Shown piece after piece: positions 50,698 to 60,063 of a stretch of DNA of 64,000 nucleotides (position 1 is its first letter; every line of letters begins with the position of its first letter). The translations under genes and the position numbers were made by a program. Origin of the DNA: Campylobacter sp. VBCF_01 NA2. Its GTDB lineage: Bacteria > Campylobacterota > Campylobacteria > Campylobacterales > Campylobacteraceae. A model generated the notes under the pieces. The model had not been told where the DNA came from, ran no database searches, and was given only the letters and a program-made list of their open reading frames with translations. The stretch is from NCBI RefSeq assembly GCF_027797205.1, contig NZ_CP115607.1, forward strand, positions 1,477,288 through 1,541,287, given 5' to 3'.

Positions 50698-52038
50698 ATG
50701 TTAAGCAACCCAGTGTTTTTAAGCATACTTTTGATGAGTATTTTGTGTTTGCTTCGCTGTAATGTCATGCTAGCTATCCTAATCAGCGCGATTTGCGCGG
50801 TGCTGACTAGCCATATCCCGCTAATGGACGCCATAGGCTATTTCATCAACGGCAACCCGCAAACTGGCAGTGTCGGCATGGGCGGAAACTTGGAAACTGC
50901 GCTATCGTATATCCTACTTGGCGTCATCGCAAGTGCCGTAGCTCGCACAAATTTGACGGCGATTTTGGTGCGAAGCGTGGCTGGATTTATCAGCGATAAA
51001 AAATTTATTTTCATCGCTATGATTGCCTTTATTTCGTGTTTATCACAAAATTTAATCCCTGTTCATATCGCATTTATCCCGATACTAATCCCGCCACTTG
51101 TAAAAATTATGAACTCACTAAAACTCGACCGCCGCGCCATAGCCTGCGCGCTGACATTTGGTTTGCAAACCCCGTATATGGCGTTTCCTGTGGGCTTTGG
51201 TCTGATTTTTATGGGAATTATCCAAAAAGAGATGAGCAAAAACGGCATGGATGTAGGTATCAGCGATATCGCTGGGGTCATGTGGATGAGTGCCATACCT
51301 ATGGTAATTGGCCTTGTTTTAGCCATGCTTTACTACCGCAAGCCACGAAGCTATACTCAAACCAAAGAGAGCATTGAAGCGCATTTTGAGGAATTTAAAA
51401 TGCAAAAACGAGAATGGGGCGTGCTAGCTGGGATTATAGTGTGCTTCATCGCTCAACTTGTCCTTAGCATGGTAATCCAAATCGACGCTGGCTCAATGCC
51501 CTTTGCCGCTCTGGCTGGAATCCTTACAATGCTACTTTTAGGCGGTATTCCATGGGGCGAGTTAGATAGCATTTTCGACCAAGGCGTGCATATGCTAGGA
51601 TACATCGCGTTTTTGATGCTTGTAGCTGGCGGATTTGGCACGATTATCAAAGAAACAGGCGGCGTGGGCGAGCTAGTAAGCGCAGTGGCTAGCCTAAGTG
51701 GCGGCAAAATCGGTGGAGCCGTGCTAATGATAGGCATAGGGCTTCTTGTAACAATGGGAATCGGATCTAGTTTTGGCACAATTCCGATTATCGCGACGAT
51801 TTATTGTCCTTTGGCAGCTGAGCTTGGATTTAGCGTGGCTGCGACGATTTTTATCATCGGTGTGGCAGCAGGTCTTGGAGATGCTGGAAGTCCAGCCAGC
51901 GATAGCACGCTAGCCCCTACTGCTGGGCTAAACATCGATGGCGAGCATAACCATATCTGGGATACCTGCGTCCCGACATTTATATTTTTCAATATCCCGC
52001 TAATCATCTTTGGCGTAATTTTTGCGATAATTTTATAA
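50698..52038 (+). CDS. Na+/H+ antiporter family protein
   Basis: A 446-residue inner-membrane protein with about eleven helices, of the type with a Na_H_antiport_2-like N-terminus (SNPVFLSILLMSILCLLRCNVMLAILISA) and an NhaC-like core (GGFGTIIKETGGVGELVSAV, GLLVTMGIGSSFGTIPIIATIYCPLA, GLGDAGSPASDSTLAPTAGLN). It probably exchanges Na+ or an organic anion for protons. AAAGGC precedes the ATG. It is monocistronic and has a hairpin after it. Confidence 0.82.
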   Translation: MLSNPVFLSILLMSILCLLRCNVMLAILISAICAVLTSHIPLMDAIGYFINGNPQTGSVGMGGNLETALSYILLGVIASAVARTNLTAILVRSVAGFISDKKFIFIAMIAFISCLSQNLIPVHIAFIPILIPPLVKIMNSLKLDRRAIACALTFGLQTPYMAFPVGFGLIFMGIIQKEMSKNGMDVGISDIAGVMWMSAIPMVIGLVLAMLYYRKPRSYTQTKESIEAHFEEFKMQKREWGVLAGIIVCFIAQLVLSMVIQIDAGSMPFAALAGILTMLLLGGIPWGELDSIFDQGVHMLGYIAFLMLVAGGFGTIIKETGGVGELVSAVASLSGGKIGGAVLMIGIGLLVTMGIGSSFGTIPIIATIYCPLAAELGFSVAATIFIIGVAAGLGDAGSPASDSTLAPTAGLNIDGEHNHIWDTCVPTFIFFNIPLIIFGVIFAIIL

Positions 52039-52043
52039 ATTTT

Positions 52044-52071
52044 TAGGGTTAAATTTCAAAATTTAACCCTA
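52044..52071 (+). terminator. Hairpin after the antiporter gene
   Basis: TAGGGTTAAATTT and AAATTTAACCCTA pair perfectly around two bases; a short AT-rich tract follows. Confidence 0.55.
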
Positions 52072-52087
52072 GATAAATTTTGAAATT

Positions 52088-52150
52088 TGCAGAATTAGGC
52101 AATAAATTTGGATAATCTTTCTAACTAAAATTTCTTAAATTTGCTAAAAT
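52088..52150 (+). promoter_or_regulatory. Promoter with conserved upstream element (hydrolase gene)
   Basis: TGCAGAATTAGGCAATAAAT continued by TTGGATAATCTTTCTAAC spans 52088-52125, followed by a -10 box TAAAAT at 52145-52150. It differs at only two positions across these 38 nt from the copy at 12630-12667, and the 35-nt distance to the -10 box is identical. It probably binds the same regulator. Confidence 0.6.
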
Positions 52151-52181
52151 TTTCTCACTAAATTTCAATCAAGGAGAAAAT

Positions 52182-53228
52182 ATGAAAAAAGTCCTAATCT
52201 CGCTAGCTCTCGGAGCTGTTTTAGCCACCACTGCAAGTGCCAAAGGCGAAGCGGATATGCCAAAAAATGTAGTGAGTGCGTGGGATAAAACCTTTGCAAA
52301 AAGCGACAAAGTAAATCACAAAAAAGTAGCCTTCAAAAACCGCTACGGAATTGTAATCGTTGCGGATTTATACACTCCAAAAAATATGAACGGCAAACTC
52401 CCTGCAATCGCCATTTCTGGCCCTTATGGCGCAGTCAAAGAGCAATCTAGCGGACTTCACGCGCAAACCTTAGCCGAGCGAGGATTTGTAACACTAGCCT
52501 TTGATCCAAGTTTCACAGGCGAGAGCGGTGGCGATGTGCGCGACATTTCTAGCCCTGATATAAACACAGAGGATTTTAGCGCAGCCGTGGATTATCTGGG
52601 CGTGCAAGACTTCGTCGATAGAGAAAAAATCGGAATTTTAGGCATTTGTGGCTGGGCTGGATTTGCGCTAAATGCTGCTATCAGCGATACTCGCATAAAG
52701 GCCGTTGCGACCACGACGATGTATGATATGACCCGTGTAACCGCAAAAGGATACAACGACAGCGTAGATGAAAATGCTAGATTTGAGGCCAAAAAGGCGT
52801 TAAATTTGCAACGCTGGACGGACTTCGAAAAGGGCGAGGTAGAGTATTTGCCAAGCGGAAATATCGACCCTAAAACCATTACCGAGCAAACACCAAAATT
52901 TGTCGCTGACTACGCGCTGTATTATAAAACCGAGCGTGGTTACCACGAGCGCGCAATCAACTCAAAAGAGCATTTTTGGAGCAAAACAGACGCGTTAGCG
53001 CGTATGAGCGATAAAATTTTAACTTACGCAAATGAGCTTCGCGCCCCTGTTTTACTAGCGCACGGCGAGGTCGCGCACTCACGATATTTTAGCGAGGACG
53101 CATTTAAAGAGCTTGGAAGCAAAAACAAAGAGCTTTTTATCGTGCCGGGTGCAAGTCATACGGATTTGTATGATAAAAAAATTCCGTTTGATAAATTTGA
53201 AGAATTTTTCAAGGCAAATTTGAAATAA
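52182..53228 (+). CDS. Exported alpha/beta hydrolase (dienelactone hydrolase-like)
   Basis: A 348-residue protein with a signal peptide (KKVLISLALGAVLATTASAKG). It has an alpha/beta hydrolase fold of the kind around the dienelactone hydrolase/YcjY group. The nucleophile elbow reads ILGICGWAGFAL, placing a Cys or neighbouring residue at the nucleophile position. The acid lies in LLAHGEVAHSRYFSED and the His in VPGASHTDLYDK. The substrate is unknown. AAGGAG precedes the ATG. Its promoter element is shared with the exported flavodoxin at 12720, suggesting one regulon. Confidence 0.85.
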   Translation: MKKVLISLALGAVLATTASAKGEADMPKNVVSAWDKTFAKSDKVNHKKVAFKNRYGIVIVADLYTPKNMNGKLPAIAISGPYGAVKEQSSGLHAQTLAERGFVTLAFDPSFTGESGGDVRDISSPDINTEDFSAAVDYLGVQDFVDREKIGILGICGWAGFALNAAISDTRIKAVATTTMYDMTRVTAKGYNDSVDENARFEAKKALNLQRWTDFEKGEVEYLPSGNIDPKTITEQTPKFVADYALYYKTERGYHERAINSKEHFWSKTDALARMSDKILTYANELRAPVLLAHGEVAHSRYFSEDAFKELGSKNKELFIVPGASHTDLYDKKIPFDKFEEFFKANLK

Positions 53229-53235
53229 ATTTGGC

Positions 53236-53263
53236 AAATTTGGCGCGAATTTGCGCCAAATTT
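53236..53263. terminator. Hairpin between the hydrolase and isochorismatase-family genes
   Basis: AAATTTGGCGC and GCGCCAAATTT pair around GAATTT at the 3' ends of convergent genes. Confidence 0.55.
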
Positions 53264-53266
53264 AAC

Positions 53267-53794
53267 TTAAATCACCAAAATTCCAGCATTTCTCATTAAA
53301 TTTAACGCGCACTTTTCATAATACTCGCGCTCATGATTTGGCGCGTCGTATGTCGCCACACACTCGCTTGGCACGACAATGTCCTTATTAATGTCATTTT
53401 CGTTGAAATATGTGCGAAGCGCAAGGGCAAATTGCAAAACGCAAATATCCGTGCAGCACCCCGTAATCACAAATCTATCAAATTCGCTCAAAATAGCCTT
53501 ATCAAGGGCATAAAAGCCGTTTGTCGAGCGTTTTTTGGTGGTGTTTTGGGGGGTGGCAAATTCGGCTAGCTCGTCGATTATTTCGGCCTCTGGCGAGCCC
53601 TCGATGCAGTGCGCTGGGTAGCGTTTCATCTCCAAATCCCGCTCGCCGTGCGCGTCGCAGATGAAATGCACGCCTGCACTTCTGCGGATTTGCGAAGCGA
53701 TTGCGGGTGCGATTTTAGCGATGTTTGGATCTGCCATTGCGCCAAATTTCGCAAAACCATTTACCATATCGATTACAAAAACTAAATCCTTCAT
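53267..53794 (-). CDS. Isochorismatase-family cysteine hydrolase (nicotinamidase-like)
   Basis: A 175-residue cytoplasmic hydrolase. The catalytic Asp is in VIDMVNGF (residue 9), the Lys in TTKKRSTNGFYA, and the nucleophile Cys in VITGCCTDICVLQFALAL (about 116). CDAHGERDLEMKRYPAHCIEGSPEAEI includes metal-ligand His/Asp positions as in nicotinamidases. It could deamidate nicotinamide for NAD salvage, but other amides are possible. The start overlaps the stop of the nitrilase-family gene by 4 nt, so the two amide hydrolases form an operon. Confidence 0.88.
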   Translation of the reverse strand: MKDLVFVIDMVNGFAKFGAMADPNIAKIAPAIASQIRRSAGVHFICDAHGERDLEMKRYPAHCIEGSPEAEIIDELAEFATPQNTTKKRSTNGFYALDKAILSEFDRFVITGCCTDICVLQFALALRTYFNENDINKDIVVPSECVATYDAPNHEREYYEKCALNLMRNAGILVI

Positions 53795-54552
53795 AAAATC
53801 TCCTTTAAAATCTCTTTTCGCTCATCTTTTAAAATATCCATTTGCGCCCGAACTAGCGAAATTTGGGCTAGATTAATACCGCAAATTTCACTTTCTTGCT
53901 CCACTCCAAGCTCGCACAAAATCTCTCCCTCAGGGCTAATCACGCACGAATGCCCGCCAGAGGCGCTATTTAGGGCTACTAAAAAACACTGCGCCTCAAT
54001 CGCCCTAGCCCGCGCGAGAGTGCGGAAATGCTCTATGCGAGAGTGCGGAAACTGCGCGATGACAAAGATAATTTGCGCGCCATTTTTGGCAAGGTAACGG
54101 AAAATTTCGCCAAATCGCAAATCATAGCAAATCGCAAGTCCGATTTTTACGGGTTTTTCATCATGCAAAATTTCACAAAGCCCGAATTTATCGCCAGCGC
54201 GGACAAATTTATTTTCACCTGAATTTGAAAAAAGAAAAATTTTATCGTAATGATAAATTTCACGCCCGTTTTGATACACCAAGGCACGGTTGTAAATTTC
54301 GCCATTTTCGTTCAGTGCTAGCCCAGCGATTGCGACTTTTTGCGCTGAAATTTCGCGTAAAAATTCGCGCGCTTTTTCGTTTTGCTCTGGCAAAATTTCG
54401 CTAAAAATTTCAGGCGCAAATCCGCTTAAAAATGTCTCAGGAAGCACGATAATATCGCAATCCCTCGCCTGCGAAGTCAAATTTCGCGCATTGGATAAAT
54501 TTTGCTTGAATTTTAAAATTTCGCTTTTAATCTGCGCTAGTGCGATTTTCAC
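53791..54552 (-). CDS. Carbon-nitrogen hydrolase (nitrilase superfamily)
   Basis: A 253-residue hydrolase with the Glu-Lys-Cys triad of the superfamily: LPETFLSGF (Glu39), YHYDKIFLF (Lys, about 112) and GLAICYDLRFGEIFRYLA (Cys, about 145). The C-terminal segment NSASGGHSCVISPEGEILCELG is typical of omega-amidase/NIT-type members. It may act in metabolite repair or amide degradation. It is followed, with a 4-nt overlap, by the isochorismatase-family gene, and preceded by ruvC (13 nt). Confidence 0.88.
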   Translation of the reverse strand: MKIALAQIKSEILKFKQNLSNARNLTSQARDCDIIVLPETFLSGFAPEIFSEILPEQNEKAREFLREISAQKVAIAGLALNENGEIYNRALVYQNGREIYHYDKIFLFSNSGENKFVRAGDKFGLCEILHDEKPVKIGLAICYDLRFGEIFRYLAKNGAQIIFVIAQFPHSRIEHFRTLARARAIEAQCFLVALNSASGGHSCVISPEGEILCELGVEQESEICGINLAQISLVRAQMDILKDERKEILKEIL

Positions 54553-54565
54553 TTTTCTACCCCTC

Positions 54566-55045
54566 TTATTTTTCTAGCCCTCTCATAGCGTTTGCGTGAG
54601 TGAGCGCAACCGCGATAGCATCGGTTATATCGAGCGGTTTGATCTCGCCTTTGAGCCCTAGTATTCGCTTAACCATGAAGGCGACCTGCTCTTTTGCGGC
54701 CTTTGCCTTGCCGGTTACGGATTTTTTGATTTGAAGTGGCGTGTATTCGGCGAAGTTACCATAAACTTGCAAAATTTTTAGCCCCAAAGCCCCGCGAAAC
54801 TGCGCTAGTTTTAGCACGGATTGGGGATTGTAGGCGTAAAACATACTCTCGATTGCGACCTCATCGATTTTGTGTTGCGAAAATATAAGATCAATCGCCT
54901 CTGCCATTTGCGTCATCTGAAACTGCACATTTTCGGCCTTCATTTTCACTAAACCTGCTTCGACGAGCGAAATTTTATTCACATTTTTTTCTAAAATCGC
55001 ATAGCCTAAATTTCTAGTCCCCGGATCAATTCCTAAAATTTTCAT
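54566..55045 (-). CDS. ruvC: Holliday junction endonuclease RuvC
   Basis: Resolves Holliday junctions with RuvAB during recombination. It has 159 residues from [17 protein letters not shown]. Catalytic acids are Asp in ILGIDPGT (residue 6), Glu in [18 protein letters not shown] and Asp residues in [16 protein letters not shown]. The start is the ATG at 55045, directly after an in-frame GTG. It lies upstream of the origin on the opposite strand to dnaA, the usual order in this phylum. Confidence 0.95.
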   Translation of the reverse strand: MKILGIDPGTRNLGYAILEKNVNKISLVEAGLVKMKAENVQFQMTQMAEAIDLIFSQHKIDEVAIESMFYAYNPQSVLKLAQFRGALGLKILQVYGNFAEYTPLQIKKSVTGKAKAAKEQVAFMVKRILGLKGEIKPLDITDAIAVALTHANAMRGLEK

Positions 55046-55048
55046 CAC

Positions 55049-55155
55049 AATCTTTCACTTTAATTCACGCCTTATTCACTTGTGAATTACTTTATAAATT
55101 TAACACAAATTTAGCGAAATTTTGCTAAAATTAAGGATTAAACAAAGGAAAATTT
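55049..55155 (+). other. Origin-region DnaA-box cluster upstream of dnaA
   Basis: Four DnaA-box-like sites lie close together: TCTTTCAC (55051-55058), TAATTCAC (55061-55068), TTATTCAC (55072-55079) and GTGAATTA (55082-55089, inverted). They are followed by an AT-rich stretch before dnaA. The sites resemble the TTCAC-type boxes reported for epsilonproteobacterial origins. Confidence 0.6.
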
Positions 55156-56493
55156 ATGGCAGAAACTCAACCACAAGAAATTTTATTAAGTTTAGCGGGC
55201 GAAATTCCACCACTAGACTTCGAAAGATATATCAAAAATTTAAAATTTAATGAAAAAAACTCTACCTCTGAATTCTTTGTTTATCACACAAACAACGAGC
55301 TTGTGGCTAGATATATACAGAGTAAATACGCCGTGAAAATTAAAAATGCGCTAGTTAAAAAATTTGGCGTTAGCAATATCACGGTCAAAATCACTTCAAA
55401 AGCCAAAATTTCCCCAAAAGAAATTTCAAAAATGATCCCGCAAGACAAGCCAAAAAGCACGATTGTCAATGAAAATTACACATTTGAAAATTTCGTCGTG
55501 GCTGATTCGAACAAACTCGCATTTTCCAGCGCAGTCAGTGCCGCCAAAAACCCCGGCAACAAAATGTATAATCCGCTGTTTTTATACGGACCGAGTGGGC
55601 TTGGCAAGACCCATTTGCTCCAATCGATCGCAAATCACTGTATCAAAAAAAATCTAAGCGTCATTTGCGTAAGCAGCGAGGGGTTTGTAAAAGAATTTAT
55701 TTCAAGTTTAGAAAATCAAACAATGGATAAATTTAAGCACAAATACCGCAACTGCGATATTTTGCTAATCGATGATATTCAGTTTTTGGTAGGCAAAAGC
55801 TCGACGATTGAGGAATTTTTCTTCACTTTCAACGAACTAAGAGAAAAAAAATGCCAAATCGTCCTAACCAGCGACATCGCGCCAAAATACCTAAAAGGCT
55901 TTGAGGAGCGCATGATTTCGAGATTTAGCGACGGGCTAATCGCTGATATCATGCCGCCAGAGTTAGAGACAAAAATCGCAATCATCAAGCGCAAAAGCGA
56001 GGAAAATAATTTTTATCTCCCAAACGATGTCATACAATACATCGCCACAAATATGGGCGATAATATCCGCGAAATCAATGGCGCAATAAACAAACTAAAC
56101 GCATTTTCATCAGTTATAAAAGTCAAAATTGATTTACCATTTGCCAAAATCGTACTTCAAGATCATATCAAAGAACACTACCAAAATGTCGATTTGGAGC
56201 AGATTATAAGCGTGATTTCAAAAGAGCTAAATGTCAAACCAAGCGAGCTAAAAAGCAAAACAAGGGCCAAAAATGTCATCGAAGCGCGCCAAATTTGCAT
56301 ATATTTAGCCAAAATTTTAACCAAAAATTCAATGCCAAAAATCGCGTCGTATTTCAATCTCAAAGATCACAGCGCCATTAGCAAAAATATCAAAAAAATC
56401 AACGAAACGATTGAGAAAGATGAATTTTTTAAAATCAAAATCGAAGAGTTAAAAAACAAAATAACCCAAAAGGAAAATAATGAAAAAATATGA
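55156..56493 (+). CDS. dnaA: Chromosomal replication initiator DnaA
   Basis: Initiates replication at oriC. It has 445 residues. Domain I is residues about 1-85. The AAA+ domain holds Walker A FLYGPSGLGKTHLLQS (about 141), Walker B ILLIDDIQFLVGK and sensor/arginine-finger region FEERMISRFSDGL. The C-terminal DNA-binding domain IV carries the signature FNLKDHSAISKNIKKI (about 400). AAAGGAAAA precedes the ATG. DnaA-box-like sites occur on both sides of the gene. Confidence 0.98.
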   Translation: MAETQPQEILLSLAGEIPPLDFERYIKNLKFNEKNSTSEFFVYHTNNELVARYIQSKYAVKIKNALVKKFGVSNITVKITSKAKISPKEISKMIPQDKPKSTIVNENYTFENFVVADSNKLAFSSAVSAAKNPGNKMYNPLFLYGPSGLGKTHLLQSIANHCIKKNLSVICVSSEGFVKEFISSLENQTMDKFKHKYRNCDILLIDDIQFLVGKSSTIEEFFFTFNELREKKCQIVLTSDIAPKYLKGFEERMISRFSDGLIADIMPPELETKIAIIKRKSEENNFYLPNDVIQYIATNMGDNIREINGAINKLNAFSSVIKVKIDLPFAKIVLQDHIKEHYQNVDLEQIISVISKELNVKPSELKSKTRAKNVIEARQICIYLAKILTKNSMPKIASYFNLKDHSAISKNIKKINETIEKDEFFKIKIEELKNKITQKENNEKI

Positions 56494-56509
56494 AATAAAA
56501 TCAAAATTT

Positions 56510-56589
56510 GTGAATAATGGTGAATAAAATGGCAAATTTAATTCACAAAGCAAATTTCGCTAAATTCAGCATTTGCGCGGGGTATTCAC
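56510..56589 (+). other. DnaA-box cluster between dnaA and dnaN
   Basis: GTGAATAA at 56510-56517 and 56520-56527 (inverted orientation), TAATTCAC at 56539-56546 and GTATTCAC at 56582-56589 lie in the 151-nt dnaA-dnaN gap. With the upstream cluster this suggests a two-part origin flanking dnaA. Confidence 0.55.
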
Positions 56590-56644
56590 TAAATCCCACA
56601 CTCTACTATAACAAAAACAAAAATTTAAAATTTAAAGGACAACT

Positions 56645-57727
56645 ATGAAAGTCATAATTGCAAAAAAGGTTTTAGAAGACATTGTTTCAAACACCAATCC
56701 TTACCTTGACAAAAAGGATTTAAGCTCAATTACTTCTCACATTTTAATCAGGGCTAGAAACGGCGAACTAAGTATTAAAGCCACAGATCACGAAATCGGC
56801 CTTAGCTATGTTTTGCCTTATGCTATGATCGAAGAAGAGGGCGAAGCCACAGCCAATGGCTCAAAACTTCTTAGCGTAATCAAGGGTTTGGGCGACGAAA
56901 ATGTTACATTAGAGACAATGAACGGAGCGCTTTTTGTAAAACAAAAAAAATTAAAATACAAACTCCCTATGTTTGACTCAAAAGATTTCCCAAATTTCCC
57001 TACAATCGAGGGCAAAAACAGCTTCAATGTAAATGCTTTGGTGCTTGGCAGAAGTCTTAAAAAAATATACTCTTCAATCGACACAAACAACCCAAAATAC
57101 GAGCTAAACGGAGCTTTGATTGATGTAAAAGACGGGTATTTAAATTTAGTCGGAACCGATACTAAACGCCTTAGTGTCTTTGTGCTAAATACAAATATGG
57201 GCGAATTTGCCAAAAAAGATACCCAAATTTTAATCCCTAAAAAGGCAATTGGCGAAATTCAAAAGCTATTTTCAGATAAAATCGAAATTTATTATGACGA
57301 AAATGTCCTTTTAGCAGTGAGCGAAAATTTCGAATTTTTCACAAAATTAATCAACGGAAAATTCCCAAATTATGAGCGTGTAATCCCAACTGAGACAAAT
57401 TTTAAAGTGATTTTACCACGAGATAAATTTGTCGGTGGCGTAAAAGCAATCAACGCAATGTGCGAGGAAATGAAGGTTACGATTAAGCCTGATGGCATTA
57501 TTTTTGAGAGCATAAACGAAGATAATTCTGAGGCAAAAGCCGAAATTGAGGCAAATATCGCAGTTTCATCAAATTTGATTTTTGGCGTTAAAAACAGATT
57601 TTTACTCGATTTTCTAAACAGCGTCGAGGACGATATGTTTGAGCTAGATTTTAACAACTCAGAAACAGCATTTGTGCTAAGCTCAGGCGAACTAAAAACG
57701 GTCGTAATGCCGATTAATAAAATTTAA
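56645..57727 (+). CDS. dnaN: DNA polymerase III beta sliding clamp
   Basis: Forms the ring that holds the replicative polymerase on DNA. It has 360 residues. The three-domain clamp pattern is visible: MKVIIAKKVLEDIVSNTNPYLDKK, ATDHEIGLSYVLP, LNGALIDVKDGYLNLVGTDTKRLSV (domain 2) and the C-terminal VMPINKI, close to the conserved end of clamps. AAAGGAC precedes the ATG. It sits between dnaA and gyrB. Confidence 0.97.
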   Translation: MKVIIAKKVLEDIVSNTNPYLDKKDLSSITSHILIRARNGELSIKATDHEIGLSYVLPYAMIEEEGEATANGSKLLSVIKGLGDENVTLETMNGALFVKQKKLKYKLPMFDSKDFPNFPTIEGKNSFNVNALVLGRSLKKIYSSIDTNNPKYELNGALIDVKDGYLNLVGTDTKRLSVFVLNTNMGEFAKKDTQILIPKKAIGEIQKLFSDKIEIYYDENVLLAVSENFEFFTKLINGKFPNYERVIPTETNFKVILPRDKFVGGVKAINAMCEEMKVTIKPDGIIFESINEDNSEAKAEIEANIAVSSNLIFGVKNRFLLDFLNSVEDDMFELDFNNSETAFVLSSGELKTVVMPINKI

Positions 57728-57747
57728 GAAATTTAAGGGAAAATTTA

Positions 57748-60063
57748 ATGGAACAACAAAATTACGGTGCAGGAAATATTAAAGTTTTAAAAGGTCTTGA
57801 AGCGGTTAGAAAACGCCCAGGAATGTATATCGGCGATACAAATATCGGAGGACTACACCACATGATTTATGAGGTTGTGGATAACTCTATCGATGAGGCT
57901 ATGGCTGGGTATTGTGATACTATCGATGTAGAAATCACGCGCGAGGGCAGCTGTATCGTCACAGATAATGGCCGTGGAATCCCAGTAGATATGCACCCCA
58001 CAGAGCATTTGCCAGCAGCGACTGTGGTTTTGACCGTTTTGCACGCTGGTGGTAAATTTGACAAAGACACTTACAAGGTCAGTGGCGGACTTCATGGCGT
58101 GGGTGTAAGTGTCGTAAATGCGCTCTCATCAAAGCTTGTGCTTACAATCAAACGCCAAGGCAATGTTTATCGCCAAGAATTTTCACAAGGCAAGCCAACT
58201 ACCGATTTAGAAATCATAAAATCCACAAACCGCACTGGAACGACTGTGGAATTTTGGCCAGATGGCGAAATTTTTGAAATTTTAGAATTTAATGCCGATA
58301 CTTTGTCAAAAAGATTTAGAGAATTAGCATATTTAAACCCAAAAATTACCATAAATTTTAAAGACCAAAGAGACGGCAGAAATGAGAGTTTTCATTTCGA
58401 GGGCGGATTAGAAAGCTTCGTAACTGATATGAACAAAGCCTCACCAGTTAGCAAGGCAGTTTCATTTAGCGATAGCGTCGAAGATGTCGCTGTGGATATC
58501 GCGCTAATGTATAATTCAACCTACGATGAAAAATTATTAAGCTTTGTTAATAATATCAAAACCCCAGACGGCGGAACGCACGAAGCTGGATTTAGAGCGG
58601 GACTAACTCGCGCTATCACAAACTATATCGCAGCAAACGCAGCCGCACGCGAAAAAGACACCAAAATCACCGGCGATGATGTCAGAGAAGGCCTAATCGC
58701 AGTCGTAAGTGTCAAAGTGCCTGAACCGCAATTCGAGGGTCAAACTAAGGGCAAACTTGGTTCAAGCTATGTCAAACCAATCGTGCAAAAAATGACCTTT
58801 GAGGTGCTTTGCAAATATTTCGAAGAAAACCCAAATGAAGCACGAGCGATTATGGAAAAGGCTCTTTTAGCTGCCCGTGGTCGCGAAGCAGCGAAAAAAG
58901 CGCGCGATTTAACGAGAAAAAAAGATAACATAAACTCAGTCGGCACACTTCCAGGAAAACTCGCTGATTGCACCAGTAAAGATGCTAGTATGAGTGAAAT
59001 TTTCCTTGTCGAGGGCGATAGTGCGGGCGGATCTGCCAAAGGTGGTAGAGATAGGGATTTTCAAGCGATTTTGCCTTTGCGCGGTAAAATTTTAAATGTC
59101 GAAAAAGCGCGCTTGGATAAAATTTTACAATCCGAAGAGATCAAAAACATGATAACCGCCTTTGGTTGTGGCGTGGGCGAGGAATTTAACGCCGATAAAC
59201 TTCGCTATCACAAAATCATCATTATGACAGATGCCGATGTCGATGGTAGCCATATCCAGACCCTGCTTTTGACATTTTTCTTCCGCTATTTGCGTCCGAT
59301 TATCGAAAACGGCTATGTTTATATCGCTCAACCGCCACTTTTCAAATACAAAAAGGGCAAAAAAGAAATTTATCTAAAAGATGAGCGCGCATTGAGTGAA
59401 TTTTTGATCGAAACTGGTATCGATATGGGCGAATTCGAAGGAATCGGCAACCAAGATTTAATCGATTTTCTAAAAATCGTTTCAAACTACCGCTCACTTT
59501 TAAACGAGCTTAAAAAGCGTTTTAGCGTCATTTCTGCGATTAGGTATCTAATCGAAAACGACGAAGCGCGCTCTATGGAATATTCTGCGCTTTTTGAAGT
59601 GATTAAAACGCGCTTAGAGAGCGAGGGATTTAATATTTTAAATTCAAATGTCAGCGAGAGTGAAATTCGTATCTATGTCCAAACTCCAAATGGTTTGGAG
59701 CAACTAAATATCAACGAAGCCTTGCTTACAAATCATATTTTTGCCGAAGCAATCCGCGTGTATGGGCTAATCAAAGAGCGTGAGGTCGATTTTGGCAGGG
59801 ATTATATCGAGGTTTTGGACGAGATTGAGCGAAATTCGAAAAAAGGTGCGTATATTCAACGCTACAAAGGTCTTGGCGAGATGAACCCAGATCAGCTTAG
59901 AGAGACCACGATGAGCAAGGAAAATCGTCGTTTGCTTCGCGTGGGTATAGCTGATGCGCAAAGCGCTAGCGATACATTTAACCTTTTTATGGGCGATGAA
60001 GTGGAGCCTAGGCGAAACTATATCCAAGACCACGCAAAAGATGTTAAAAATTTGGATATTTAA
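57748..60063 (+). CDS. gyrB: DNA gyrase subunit B
   Basis: ATPase subunit of gyrase, introducing negative supercoils. It has 771 residues. The GHKL ATPase has VRKRPGMYIGDTNIGGLHHMIYEVVDNSIDEA, VTDNGRGIPVD and GGLHGVGVSVVNALS. The Toprim motifs are LVEGDSAGGSAKGGRDR and IMTDADVDGSHIQTLL. The C-terminus GAYIQRYKGLGEMNPDQLRETTM is complete. Length is typical for a gyrase lacking the extra Gram-negative insertion. It overlaps the EAL gene by 1 nt (TAATG). Confidence 0.98.
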   Translation: MEQQNYGAGNIKVLKGLEAVRKRPGMYIGDTNIGGLHHMIYEVVDNSIDEAMAGYCDTIDVEITREGSCIVTDNGRGIPVDMHPTEHLPAATVVLTVLHAGGKFDKDTYKVSGGLHGVGVSVVNALSSKLVLTIKRQGNVYRQEFSQGKPTTDLEIIKSTNRTGTTVEFWPDGEIFEILEFNADTLSKRFRELAYLNPKITINFKDQRDGRNESFHFEGGLESFVTDMNKASPVSKAVSFSDSVEDVAVDIALMYNSTYDEKLLSFVNNIKTPDGGTHEAGFRAGLTRAITNYIAANAAAREKDTKITGDDVREGLIAVVSVKVPEPQFEGQTKGKLGSSYVKPIVQKMTFEVLCKYFEENPNEARAIMEKALLAARGREAAKKARDLTRKKDNINSVGTLPGKLADCTSKDASMSEIFLVEGDSAGGSAKGGRDRDFQAILPLRGKILNVEKARLDKILQSEEIKNMITAFGCGVGEEFNADKLRYHKIIIMTDADVDGSHIQTLLLTFFFRYLRPIIENGYVYIAQPPLFKYKKGKKEIYLKDERALSEFLIETGIDMGEFEGIGNQDLIDFLKIVSNYRSLLNELKKRFSVISAIRYLIENDEARSMEYSALFEVIKTRLESEGFNILNSNVSESEIRIYVQTPNGLEQLNINEALLTNHIFAEAIRVYGLIKEREVDFGRDYIEVLDEIERNSKKGAYIQRYKGLGEMNPDQLRETTMSKENRRLLRVGIADAQSASDTFNLFMGDEVEPRRNYIQDHAKDVKNLDI

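Noticed and set aside
53556..53570. GGGGGGTGG run in the isochorismatase-family gene as a phase-variable tract
   Set aside because: Only six Gs; Campylobacter contingency tracts are usually eight or more, and the gene is a metabolic enzyme.
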